Source of the DNA: CAZKEG01 sp964601575
GTDB lineage: Bacteria > Desulfobacterota > Thermodesulfobacteria > Thermodesulfobacteriales > Thermodesulfatatoraceae
NCBI GenBank assembly: GCA_964601575.1
Contig: CAZROA010000075.1
Location: 1 to 14,664 of the forward strand
Length of the DNA stretch: 14,664 bases
Direction: 5' to 3'
Below are positions 7,027 through 13,554 of the stretch, one piece after another. The notes below the pieces were generated by a model. It searched no databases and was not told the origin of the DNA. It saw only the letters and a program-made list of their open reading frames with translations. A program made the translations under genes and the position numbers. Each line of letters opens with the position of its first letter. Position 1 is the first letter of the stretch.

Positions 7027-7968
7027 ATGAACCGACATATTCTTTTGGCCACGGATGGGTCTTCTTTTGCCAAAAAGGCCTTGGATTATGTGGCTACGGT
7101 CTTTGAAGATCATAAAGACTTAGAAATCACGGTCTTTTGTTTGGCTCCGCCGGCACCTTCTTATCTATCTACCCCTAATCCGGCCATAGATGAGATTACC
7201 CGCTTAGAACGATTGGAGAGGATCGAGGCCGAAAATCTACGTTGGGCCCAAAAAGTGGTTGAGGAGGCCATAGAGTTTCTCAAGGAGGCAGGTTTTGCTG
7301 AGGAAAAACTCCATCCCAAGGTACAACTCAAACGGGGAGATCTGGCTCACGCCATCTTACGTGAGGCGCGTTTGGGGAGATATGATGCTATAGCCGTGGG
7401 CCGGCGCGGTTTCGGGCGCTTGGCTTCGGCCTGGATGGGAAGTGTCTCCCACAAATTGGTGGAGTACGCCCAAGGGGTCCCGGTTTGGGTCATTGATGGT
7501 CGGGAATGGAATAAACGTTTTCTAGTGGCAGTTGACCTGGGAGAGCCGGGCCTTAAGGTCATTGATCACGTAAGTTTTATCCTTTCCGGCCACCCTGAAG
7601 CAGAAATAGTTCTCTTTCATGTCATTCCTTCCCTGAGTGGTCTTTGGTCGCGCACCAAAGAAAAAGACCTTGCCCAGCTAGAAGAACTCCTTATCGAACA
7701 CAAGGAGAAAGAGGCCCTTGAATTTTTCCGTAAGGCCGAAAAAATTTTCGGAGAAGAGGCCTTTCGATCTGGTCAGATAAGGGTCAAGGTCAAGGCCTCG
7801 GCCTTTGGGCCAGCAGGATCTATTATCAAAGAGGCCCGTGAAGGACATTATGGTACGGTGGTCGTGGGGCGTCGTGGCTTAGGTGGGTTTAAAGAGCTCC
7901 TTTTAGGTTCGGTTTCATCTAAGGTGGTCTTTAGTCTTAACGAACAGGCCATTTGGGTCGTCGGATGA
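7027..7968 (+). CDS. Tandem universal stress protein (two Usp domains)
   Basis: A 313-aa cytosolic protein made of two UspA domains (about 1-158 and 162-313), an UspE-like arrangement. Domain 1 begins HILLATDGS (4-12) and carries GRRGFGRLASAWMGS (125-139). Domain 2 begins KRFLVAVDLG (163-172) and carries GRRGLGGFKELLLGS (281-295). Both fit the G-x2-G-x9-G-S nucleotide signature, so both halves should bind ATP. In many tandem Usps one half has degenerated. The two halves could form the usual Usp dimer interface within one chain. Start: GGAG 7 nt upstream of ATG, near the family N-terminus. It is the first gene of a + strand operon and its stop overlaps the YacG start (ATGA). The function is stress adaptation in general; the trigger is unknown. 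Confidence 0.92.
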   Translation: MNRHILLATDGSSFAKKALDYVATVFEDHKDLEITVFCLAPPAPSYLSTPNPAIDEITRLERLERIEAENLRWAQKVVEEAIEFLKEAGFAEEKLHPKVQLKRGDLAHAILREARLGRYDAIAVGRRGFGRLASAWMGSVSHKLVEYAQGVPVWVIDGREWNKRFLVAVDLGEPGLKVIDHVSFILSGHPEAEIVLFHVIPSLSGLWSRTKEKDLAQLEELLIEHKEKEALEFFRKAEKIFGEEAFRSGQIRVKVKASAFGPAGSIIKEAREGHYGTVVVGRRGLGGFKELLLGSVSSKVVFSLNEQAIWVVG

Positions 7969-8159
7969 AGAAAAGGGTCCGTTGTCCTCAATGCGGTCGG
8001 CTTACTAAATGGGAGGGCAATCCCTACCGTCCCTTTTGTTCCGAACGGTGCAAATTGATCGACCTGGGCCGATGGCTCAGTGAAGACTATCGAATAGAGG
8101 TCCCTTTAGAGGGCCTCGAAGAAGTCCATGATCTAAAGGAAGAAAAAAGAGATGAGTGA
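7965..8159 (+). CDS. yacG: YacG-type zinc protein (DNA gyrase inhibitor family)
   Basis: A 64-aa zinc-ribbon protein of the YacG family. E. coli YacG binds GyrB and inhibits gyrase-DNA interaction. Four zinc ligands are arranged CPQC (7-10) and CSERC (25-29), with family residues RPFCSERCKLIDLGRWL and the acidic C-terminal tail. A TTG start at 7953 would add four residues (MGRR). I prefer ATG 7965 because it overlaps the Usp stop exactly as ATGA and begins like family members. There is no clear ribosome binding site, so coupling to the Usp gene is likely. yacG is more often found near coaE or other housekeeping genes. Here it sits between a stress protein and a redox flavoprotein, overlapping the latter by 8 bp. 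That setting suggests it may be expressed as part of a stress response. Confidence 0.9.
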   Translation: MKKRVRCPQCGRLTKWEGNPYRPFCSERCKLIDLGRWLSEDYRIEVPLEGLEEVHDLKEEKRDE

Positions 8160-9066
8160 GGCCTATGATGTGGCTATTATAGGCTGTGGTCCGGCAGGTC
8201 TTCAGGCTGGTATCCATGCGGCCAGACGTAAGGCCTCCACCATCGTCCTTGGTAAACCGGAAAAAAGTGCCCTTTATCACGCTCATTTGGAGAACTATTT
8301 TGGCCTCTTAGGCCCTAAGGAAGGTCGCGAAGTCCTGGAGATCGGTCTTGAACAAGTCAAACGCTTCGGGGGTGAACATCGGGCCGAGGATGTTCTCAAG
8401 CTTGAGATGAGGGAAAAACACTTTCTTATAGAGCTTGAAAGCGGAAAAATAATAAAATCTTTGACCTTGATCCTGGCCATGGGGGTTTCCCGGCGCAAGA
8501 AAAAGATAAAGGGTGAACGGGAATTTCTCGGCAAAGGGGTCAGTTACTGTGTGGATTGTGATGGTTTCTTTTTTCATGGTCTCCCGGTGGCGGTGATCGG
8601 TGAAGAGAGCGCTGCCGCCCACGGGGCCCTTACCTTGGCCAAGATTACAGATCCAGTCTTTCTAATCGCCAAGGAATTAAAGATCTCTCCGGCCCTAGCC
8701 AGCCAACTTCGAGACAGTCGAGTTCAGGTCATTTCCGGTCGCCCCAAAGAAATTGTCGGAAAAGATGAGGTGGAGGGCCTTTTACTGGAAGACGGTACTC
8801 AGCTTCAGGTCAAAGGGGTCTTTATCGAAGAAGGGGCCAAGGGGGCCTTGCAATTGGCCACTACTCTGGGCGTGAGCCTTGATCCCCAAAATATGAAATA
8901 TATCCAAGTAGATCGTTCTCAACGGACCAATGTACCTGGGGTATATGCCGCTGGTGATATTTGCGGGCCACCGTTTCAGGTGGCTAAGGCCGTGGGCGAA
9001 GGCTGTCGGGCCGGGCTCTATGCCGCCGAGGAGGCTGGTAAAAGACGTCGGGAGGGAGCTCTATGA
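8152..9066 (+). CDS. Thioredoxin-reductase-like flavoprotein with altered NADPH site
   Basis: A 304-aa flavoprotein of the TrxB fold. The FAD half is intact: GCGPAG (11-16) and GVYAAGDI (263-270). The redox pair is CVDC (133-136) in the usual SYCVDCDG setting. The second Rossmann motif, normally GGGDSA, reads GEESAA (150-155), so two of its glycines are replaced by glutamates. The NADPH-phosphate motif HRRxxxR is absent; the corresponding segment is VFLIAKELKISP. Among known enzymes, ferredoxin- or F420-dependent flavin thioredoxin reductases have lost the same motifs. Use of such a donor here is an inference. The C-terminal FQVAKAVGEGCRAGL keeps the TrxB helix. AAGGAA precedes the ATG by 8 nt. 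The start overlaps yacG by 8 bp and the stop overlaps the MBL gene (ATGA). Confidence 0.85.
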   Translation: MSEAYDVAIIGCGPAGLQAGIHAARRKASTIVLGKPEKSALYHAHLENYFGLLGPKEGREVLEIGLEQVKRFGGEHRAEDVLKLEMREKHFLIELESGKIIKSLTLILAMGVSRRKKKIKGEREFLGKGVSYCVDCDGFFFHGLPVAVIGEESAAAHGALTLAKITDPVFLIAKELKISPALASQLRDSRVQVISGRPKEIVGKDEVEGLLLEDGTQLQVKGVFIEEGAKGALQLATTLGVSLDPQNMKYIQVDRSQRTNVPGVYAAGDICGPPFQVAKAVGEGCRAGLYAAEEAGKRRREGAL

Positions 9067-9716
9067 AACTGGAAGTCTTGACCGTGGGGCCTTTGGCTGT
9101 CCGGTGTTATTTGGTTATTTGTCCTGAAACTGGCAAGACAGCCATCATTGATCCAGGTGGCGATGAAGACCGTATCTTAAAAAAACTCAAAGAACTGGGA
9201 GTGAAGCCGGTCTTGATCTTGGCCACCCATGGACACGCTGATCACGTCTGCGGGGCCTGGCGTCTTCGACGGGAACTAAAGATTCCGGTGGCTATGCACG
9301 AGGCGGATGATACCTTCTTCCGCCAGACAGAGACAGCGGCGGTCTTTTCTTCCTGGGGTTTTGAACCCAATGAACCGGCAGACATTACCTTCCGCGACGG
9401 AGATGTATTAGAAGTCGGGACCATTAAGTTAAAGGTGATCCACACCCCAGGCCATTCCCCGGGGTCGGTCTGTTTTTACGACGGAGAAAGGAACCTCTTC
9501 ACCGGAGATACCCTCTTTGTCGGGGCCGTGGGGCGGGCCGATCTACCAGGAGGAGATTTTCAACAGATGCTCAAGTCCATTGAGACCAAGATTCTTCCGT
9601 TGCCGGATGAAACGGTCATTTTACCTGGCCATGATTACGGTGATCAGCCCTATTCTACTTTGGCCCGTGAAAAAGAGACCAATCCCTACATCGTAGAATT
9701 TATTTTGGGGCAGTAG
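9063..9716 (+). CDS. MBL-fold hydrolase, glyoxalase-II-like (YcbL type)
   Basis: A 217-aa single-domain metallo-beta-lactamase-fold protein. It carries the full two-metal site: THGHADH (55-61), His131 in HTPGHSPGS, Asp149 in FTGDTLF, and His190 in LPGHDYG. The GRADLPGGD stretch (157-165) is typical of YcbL-like type II glyoxalases and of the related persulfide dioxygenases, so a thioester or persulfide substrate is likely. The C-terminal helical substrate domain of classical GloB is missing, as in YcbL. There is no signal peptide. GGGAGG about 8 nt upstream and the ATGA overlap with the flavoprotein gene support this start. It is the last gene of the operon and its end overlaps the converging dehydrogenase gene by 17 bp. 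Confidence 0.9.
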   Translation: MKLEVLTVGPLAVRCYLVICPETGKTAIIDPGGDEDRILKKLKELGVKPVLILATHGHADHVCGAWRLRRELKIPVAMHEADDTFFRQTETAAVFSSWGFEPNEPADITFRDGDVLEVGTIKLKVIHTPGHSPGSVCFYDGERNLFTGDTLFVGAVGRADLPGGDFQQMLKSIETKILPLPDETVILPGHDYGDQPYSTLAREKETNPYIVEFILGQ

Positions 9717-11022
9717 TCCCACGCCCCATGCCTTCATACCGGAAGCCGAGTTTTTTGATCTGAGCCGGTTCGTAGATATTCCGTGTATCCACTAAACAGG
9801 GTTCTCGCATGAGAGACTTGATCTTTTCCAGGTCGAGATAACGAAATTCATTCCATTCGGTGATGATTACCAGACAATCTGCTCCTTCTGCGGCCTGATA
9901 GGCATTTTCCACGTAAGTCACCGGTAGATCGGGCTTGGCCCGTTGGAATTCTTCCAAGGCCACCGGGTCATAGGCCTTGACCTTGGCCCCTCGGTTGATC
10001 AATTCCTCGACAATGGTAAGGGCCGGGGATTCTCGTACGTCGCTGGTGTTGGGTTTAAAGGCCAGACCAAGGACTCCGATCGTTTTCCCCTGAAGACCGC
10101 CACACATACGTTCTACCTTTTCCACCGTGATCAGACGTTGTTCGCGATTCACCTCCAGGACGGCCTCAAGGATGCGCAATTGATAGCCGTTTTTACGCCC
10201 CAAATAACACAAGGCCTGAACATCTTTTGGAAAACAGGAACCACCAAACCCCGGGCCAGGGTTTAAAAACCGAGAACCGATACGCGGATCAAACCCCATG
10301 GCCTTGGCCACGGTGACCACGTCTGCCCCTACGCGTTCGCATAGATTGGCGATCTCGTTGATAAAACTGATCTTAGTGGCCAGGAAGGAATTAGAGGCAT
10401 ATTTGATCATCTCTGCGGTTTCCAGATCGGTGATAACAAAGGGGGTCTCGGCTAGATAAAGGGGGCGATAAATATCCTTAATGATGGCGATGGCATAGGC
10501 GCTTTCTCCGCCGATGACCACCCTGTCTGGCCGCATGAAGTCCTCGATGGCCGAACCCTCGCGCAAGAATTCCGGGTTAGAGATGACATCCACCGCCACA
10601 CTGTTCTTCTTGTTTTCGTCGATCAATTTTTTGATCCAGCGGTTGGTCCCCACTGGTACGGTGCTTTTGGTCACGATTACCTTATAATCATCGATTACTT
10701 CGGCCAGTCCAAGGGCCACTTCCCGGATAAAAGAGAGATCAGCCGAGCCGTCAGGGGCCGGAGGAGTGCCTACGCAAATAAAGACTACCAAGGCCCGGCG
10801 CACGGCTTCAGCCAAGTCAGTCCCAAAGGAAAGCCTCCCGGCACGGACGTTTTTCTCGACCAATTCTTTAAGGCCTGGTTCATAAAAAGGGATCTCTCCC
10901 TTTTCGAGTTTTTTGATCTTTTCGATGTCTTTATCAATGCAGATGACGTTCATCCCAAAGTCAGCCATCCCAGCCCCAGAGACCAAACCGACATAACCTG
11001 TGCCCACTACGGCAATATGCAT
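9700..11022 (-). CDS. ugd: UDP-glucose 6-dehydrogenase family protein
   Basis: A 440-aa member of the UDP-glucose/GDP-mannose dehydrogenase family. It oxidises a nucleotide sugar twice at C6 with NAD to give the uronate used in envelope polysaccharides. The NAD motif is GTGYVG (7-12). STVPVGT lies at 120-126 and NPEFLREGSA at 149-158. The catalytic cysteine is Cys263 in GFGGSCFPKD, with Lys217 and the central helix IKYASNSFLATK before it. VLGLAFKPNTSDVRESP (317-333) marks the C-terminal domain. All active-site residues are present. UDP-glucose is the commonest substrate for this length and motif set. AAGGGGG 5 nt before the ATG is the ribosome binding site. The gene lies 11 bp after the lipoprotein gene and overlaps the MBL gene tail. 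Confidence 0.93.
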   Translation of the reverse strand: MHIAVVGTGYVGLVSGAGMADFGMNVICIDKDIEKIKKLEKGEIPFYEPGLKELVEKNVRAGRLSFGTDLAEAVRRALVVFICVGTPPAPDGSADLSFIREVALGLAEVIDDYKVIVTKSTVPVGTNRWIKKLIDENKKNSVAVDVISNPEFLREGSAIEDFMRPDRVVIGGESAYAIAIIKDIYRPLYLAETPFVITDLETAEMIKYASNSFLATKISFINEIANLCERVGADVVTVAKAMGFDPRIGSRFLNPGPGFGGSCFPKDVQALCYLGRKNGYQLRILEAVLEVNREQRLITVEKVERMCGGLQGKTIGVLGLAFKPNTSDVRESPALTIVEELINRGAKVKAYDPVALEEFQRAKPDLPVTYVENAYQAAEGADCLVIITEWNEFRYLDLEKIKSLMREPCLVDTRNIYEPAQIKKLGFRYEGMGRGTTAPK

Positions 11023-11033
11023 TTTTGCCCCCT

Positions 11034-11672
11034 TTAGGCTGGATTTAGATAAGGGAAATCTTGGAGGACTTTTTCCAACCCTCGTTCAGCTAGTTCTTTG
11101 GCCGTGAGCCAGCGAACACCCTTATACAAACGGAGAGAGAAGAGATTTTCGCTAAGAGGCTTTTGGGTCTCATCAAACCAACCACGCCAGATAACCTTGG
11201 CATCGGAGGTGCGTACCAAGATAAGGGCAAAGGCCACAGAGGCCGGCTCTATGACCGAAAACGATGACCCTCGGCGTTCTCGGTAGCGAAAGACCTTCCC
11301 GTAAAGCACGGCATCGACCCCGAGTTTTTTCCCGACCTGACTGATCAGGTAAAAACTCCGCGCAGCGGTGTTCTCTGAAAGGACTTCGGCCCAGAGCCCT
11401 AAGGCTTGATCTTCAGAGACCAGATAAAAACGGGGGTTGTCTTGGAGTTTTTGGTAGAGGAGTTTGGTCAGGATATGAGCAGCTTGGCTCTCTATGTTTC
11501 CAGGAATCACCTTTCCGGCGAAGGCGCAGGTGATTTCGTCTTCTTGTTGACCAGGACATACTGGTTCAAAGGGAAGGACGGCAATCTTTCCGATAGGTGG
11601 ATAGGTTTCATAGGGTTTTGGCGCAGCACAGGAAAAAAGGACCAAGATAAAGATAAGGCCTATTTTGCGCAT
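11034..11672 (-). CDS. CsgG/LpoB-like outer-membrane lipoprotein (putative)
   Basis: A 212-aa putative lipoprotein. The N-terminus MRKIGLIFILVLFSC is a short type II signal peptide with lipobox LFSC (12-15). The residue after Cys15 is Ala, so no inner-membrane retention signal is seen. The mature part has KIAVLPFEP (29-37), a helix ending in a Leu/Lys-rich stretch (LTKLLYQKL, 68-76), FYLVSEDQ (82-89) and KKLGVDAVLYGKVFRY (115-130). This layout resembles the CsgG, LpoB and TolB-N type periplasmic folds. Cys39 and Cys49 could form a disulfide. A longer open frame reaches 11807, but those 45 residues lie inside hisB and would hide the signal peptide. The chosen ATG follows the hisB stop with one base between them, with AAAGGTG upstream. 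The biological role is not known. Confidence 0.75.
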   Translation of the reverse strand: MRKIGLIFILVLFSCAAPKPYETYPPIGKIAVLPFEPVCPGQQEDEITCAFAGKVIPGNIESQAAHILTKLLYQKLQDNPRFYLVSEDQALGLWAEVLSENTAARSFYLISQVGKKLGVDAVLYGKVFRYRERRGSSFSVIEPASVAFALILVRTSDAKVIWRGWFDETQKPLSENLFSLRLYKGVRWLTAKELAERGLEKVLQDFPYLNPA

Positions 11673-11673
11673 T

Positions 11674-12264
11674 TTAGAGTACACCTTTGGTCGAAAGAAC
11701 TTTGTCAGCCCCTGTGGGAGCCAAGGCCTTACGCAAGGCATGGCCCAGGGCCTTAAAGCTTGCTTCCGCCAGGTGATGGGCGTTTTCACCGTAAAGGAGG
11801 TTGACATGCAAGGTAAAGAGACCGTTCATGGCCAAAGCCTTGTAAAATTCAGGGATCAACTCTGTATCAAAGAGGCCGATCTTTTCCCTGGGGAATTGTC
11901 CCTTAAAGACCAGACAAGGCCGACGGGCCAGATCCACCACCACCCTGGCCAAGGATTCTTCCATGGGTAAGGTCATTTCTCCGTAACGGGTAATCCCTTT
12001 TCTCTCCCCTAAGGCCTGATTAAGGGCCTCTCCGAGGACGATACCCACATCTTCAACGGTGTGATGAAAGTCCACCTCGTAATCCCCTTTGGCCTCAAGT
12101 TCCAGATCAAAACCGGCGTGTACAGTAAGGAGCGTTAGCATATGGTCTAAAAATCCGATCCCAGTCTTGATCTGGGCCTTTCCTTCCCCCCAAGGAGTAA
12201 AGACTATTTTAATCTCTGTTTCGGCTGTTTGGCGTTCTCGTTTAATAGGCAGGTTATCTTTCAT
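11674..12264 (-). CDS. hisB: Imidazoleglycerol-phosphate dehydratase
   Basis: A 196-aa monofunctional HisB that converts imidazole-glycerol phosphate to imidazole-acetol phosphate, a late step of histidine synthesis. The duplicated metal-binding motifs are clear: GFLDHML (37-43) and HHTVED (67-72) in the first half, and NAHHLAEASFKALGHAL (161-177) in the second. KRERQTAET at the start is also typical. The enzyme assembles as a 24-mer with Mn. The open frame can begin at a TTG (12270), but AAGGA lies 7-8 nt before ATG 12264 and abuts the TTG, so the ATG is preferred. No other his gene is present. Instead it leads a unit with a lipoprotein and a nucleotide-sugar dehydrogenase. It diverges from the small gene at 12304 with only 39 bp between them. 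Confidence 0.95.
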   Translation of the reverse strand: MKDNLPIKRERQTAETEIKIVFTPWGEGKAQIKTGIGFLDHMLTLLTVHAGFDLELEAKGDYEVDFHHTVEDVGIVLGEALNQALGERKGITRYGEMTLPMEESLARVVVDLARRPCLVFKGQFPREKIGLFDTELIPEFYKALAMNGLFTLHVNLLYGENAHHLAEASFKALGHALRKALAPTGADKVLSTKGVL

Positions 12265-12303
12265 GCTCAAGTCCTTTTTAAAAGATACCGATTGTCTTTT
12301 TCG

Positions 12304-12648
12304 ATGAACGAAGATTTAAAATTTAAGCTTAATCAGCTCCTAAAAAATATTCAAAGCCAGCTTCCGGTAAAATTTTTTGCTTTGGAAGAAATACCGGAGG
12401 CCGTGGCTTGGGCTGAAGAAGGAGGTATTGCGGTTCACGAGAATTTTCATACCCGGCGTCGTTATTCGTATCATGTTATCTGCGCCCATAAGAATCAATT
12501 GGAAAAATTTTGCCGTTTGGTAAACCTACCGGCCTCAAAGATCAAGGCCTCGGAATTCTATCGTTTTTGGCACTTAACCTGGGTCCCTTTTGATCCGCCA
12601 GTCAAGAAAAAACGCCCCCGTGGTCGTCCACCAAAAAGGGCCCTTTAA
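12304..12648 (+). CDS. Small protein with AT-hook-like C-terminal tail
   Basis: A 114-aa protein I do not recognise. Residues 1-95 look like a compact alpha/beta domain with aromatic and basic clusters (HTRRRYSYHVICAH, 49-62; EFYRFWHLTWVPF, 84-96). The tail KKKRPRGRPPKR (101-112) is a textbook AT-hook pattern, RGRP flanked by basic residues and prolines, so minor-groove DNA binding is plausible. The frame extends upstream to 12229, but that part overlaps hisB on the other strand; ATG 12304 gives a sensible start. No Shine-Dalgarno is visible, so translation may be leaderless or weak. It diverges from hisB, and its stop shares TTAA with the converging tetR gene. A nucleoid-associated or regulatory role is an inference. 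Confidence 0.7.
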   Translation: MNEDLKFKLNQLLKNIQSQLPVKFFALEEIPEAVAWAEEGGIAVHENFHTRRRYSYHVICAHKNQLEKFCRLVNLPASKIKASEFYRFWHLTWVPFDPPVKKKRPRGRPPKRAL

Positions 12649-13253
12649 GCCTTCTTGCGAGCTGCCTCCGTAAGGATACCTTCTAAAAAGAAGGAAGCAA
12701 TTTGTTTGGCTGCGGTAGAAATACGATATTTTTTCCGGGGAGAAAGGATCCAAAAACGGGACATCTCATCCAGGGCTCCAAAGAAGGCGCGTTTAAAGAT
12801 GCCAGGCTTTACCTCTTGGCGAAAAATACCACGGGCTTGGCCTTCACGAACCACGGCAGAGATAATGTTCACGTATTCAGCAAACTTTCGGTGTCGGTAA
12901 TCTTTCATGAATTTATAACTCTGCCGGAGCTCAATTTGGAATAGCTCGGCTAGATCTCGATATTCTTCCACCAAGTTCAGGTGTAAGAAGGCATAGCGCT
13001 CCAGTTTTTGTCTGGGGTCAGGGAGGACGGCCAATTCTTCCTTCATGCGGCTGATGATACGCCCCATTTCTTTTTCAAAGATGGAGACTAAAAGGTCATA
13101 TTTGTTGTGAAAATAGAGATAGATAGTCCCGTCGGCCACCCCGGCTTCTTTAGCGATTTCCGAGATACGAGCATTAAAAAACCCTTTGCGCGCAAAGACC
13201 TTAATGGCTGCCCGTAAGATCCGTTCTTCTTTGTCCTTGGACTTCTTCGGCAT
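12645..13253 (-). CDS. TetR-family regulator, FadR/YsiA-like
   Basis: A 202-aa repressor with an N-terminal helix-turn-helix (about 10-55) containing FARKGFFNARISEIAKEAG and the recognition segment GVADGTIYLYFHNKYDLL (38-55). The stretch LVSIFEKEMGRI (55-66) and IELRQS (107-112) closely resemble Bacillus FadR (YsiA), whose ligand is long-chain acyl-CoA and which represses fatty-acid degradation genes. The C-terminal ligand domain runs from about 60 to 202. An acyl-CoA ligand is inferred from this resemblance. No fatty-acid gene is in the window, so the targets lie elsewhere apart from its own promoter. No strong ribosome binding site precedes the ATG. A FadR-type operator lies 22 bp upstream of the start codon. 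Confidence 0.88.
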   Translation of the reverse strand: MPKKSKDKEERILRAAIKVFARKGFFNARISEIAKEAGVADGTIYLYFHNKYDLLVSIFEKEMGRIISRMKEELAVLPDPRQKLERYAFLHLNLVEEYRDLAELFQIELRQSYKFMKDYRHRKFAEYVNIISAVVREGQARGIFRQEVKPGIFKRAFFGALDEMSRFWILSPRKKYRISTAAKQIASFFLEGILTEAARKKA

Positions 13254-13274
13254 GATTCAAGTCAAAGATCTTTG

Positions 13275-13292
13275 TGAATGGGTTTTCATTCA
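13275..13292. promoter_or_regulatory. FadR-type operator (18-bp inverted repeat)
   Basis: TGAATGGGTTTTCATTCA is a perfect 6-bp inverted repeat with a 6-bp centre. Arms and spacing match the Bacillus FadR/YsiA consensus as I recall it (TGAATG, six bases, CATTCA). It sits at the expected transcription start of tetR, just downstream of the candidate -10, so bound repressor should block its own transcription. Confidence 0.8.
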
Positions 13293-13320
13293 TTTAGCTT
13301 GTCTAAATTTTCTTTGTCAA
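13291..13320 (-). promoter_or_regulatory. Candidate tetR promoter
   Basis: On the - strand TTGACA (13320-13315) is perfect and is followed after 18 bp by TAAATG (13296-13291), or after 17 bp by CTAAAT. The -10 half overlaps the edge of the inverted repeat at 13275-13292. The predicted leader is about 30 nt. Confidence 0.5.
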
Positions 13321-13415
13321 GCTTATTCTTAACTAAGCTATTTACTGAAAATTTTGCTTAAAAACTCAAACAATGACTAAAGCCCATTCTAAGACCTTCC
13401 ATTCTAAAAATTTTC

Positions 13416-13446
13416 TTTTCAAACCCGAAAGGGCCTTTTTGAAAAA
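13416..13446. repeat. Nested hairpin with GAAA tetraloop
   Basis: TTTTCAAA (13416-13423) pairs with TTTGAAAA (13438-13445). Inside it CCC-GAAA-GGG (13424-13433) forms a short stem with a GNRA-type loop, and CCTT (13434-13437) is left as a one-sided bulge. Read on + it ends in a T-rich run, but the GC stem is too short for a convincing terminator. Confidence 0.4.
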
Positions 13447-13524
13447 GATTTCTGGATAAAATTTTAGACTCGAACAAGAAATTTTTTCTCATTAACAATG
13501 TCCTTCCTGATAGGAGTAACTTCC

Positions 13525-13554
13525 TTGACATAGGTTTTGGAAATCATCTAGGAT
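13525..13554 (+). promoter_or_regulatory. Candidate purD promoter
   Basis: A perfect TTGACA (13525-13530), an 18-bp spacer and TAGGAT (13549-13554). Transcription would begin near 13561, only about 20 nt before the ATG, leaving just room for the GGAGGAGG ribosome binding site (13569-13576). Any upstream structure would then lie outside the mRNA. Confidence 0.55.

Noticed and set aside
7953..7964. TTG start for yacG four codons upstream
   Set aside because: The ATG overlapping the Usp stop gives the normal family N-terminus and a typical coupled junction.
9943..10266. 107-codon + strand frame antisense to the sugar dehydrogenase
   Set aside because: It is a shadow of a strongly conserved gene, with no ribosome binding site and no family resemblance.
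11673..11807. 45-residue N-terminal extension of the lipoprotein gene
   Set aside because: It lies inside hisB and would bury the clear lipoprotein signal peptide. The ATG at 11672 is placed directly after the hisB stop.
12265..12270. TTG start for hisB
   Set aside because: The AAGGA ribosome binding site abuts this TTG and is well spaced for the ATG at 12264.
12229..12303. 25-residue N-terminal extension of the AT-hook protein
   Set aside because: It overlaps the start of hisB on the other strand and its residues look like shadow sequence.
13373..13459. 28-codon frame with a repeated HSK element in the tetR-purD region
   Set aside because: No ribosome binding site, AT-rich context, and the repeat reflects a short DNA direct repeat rather than protein design.
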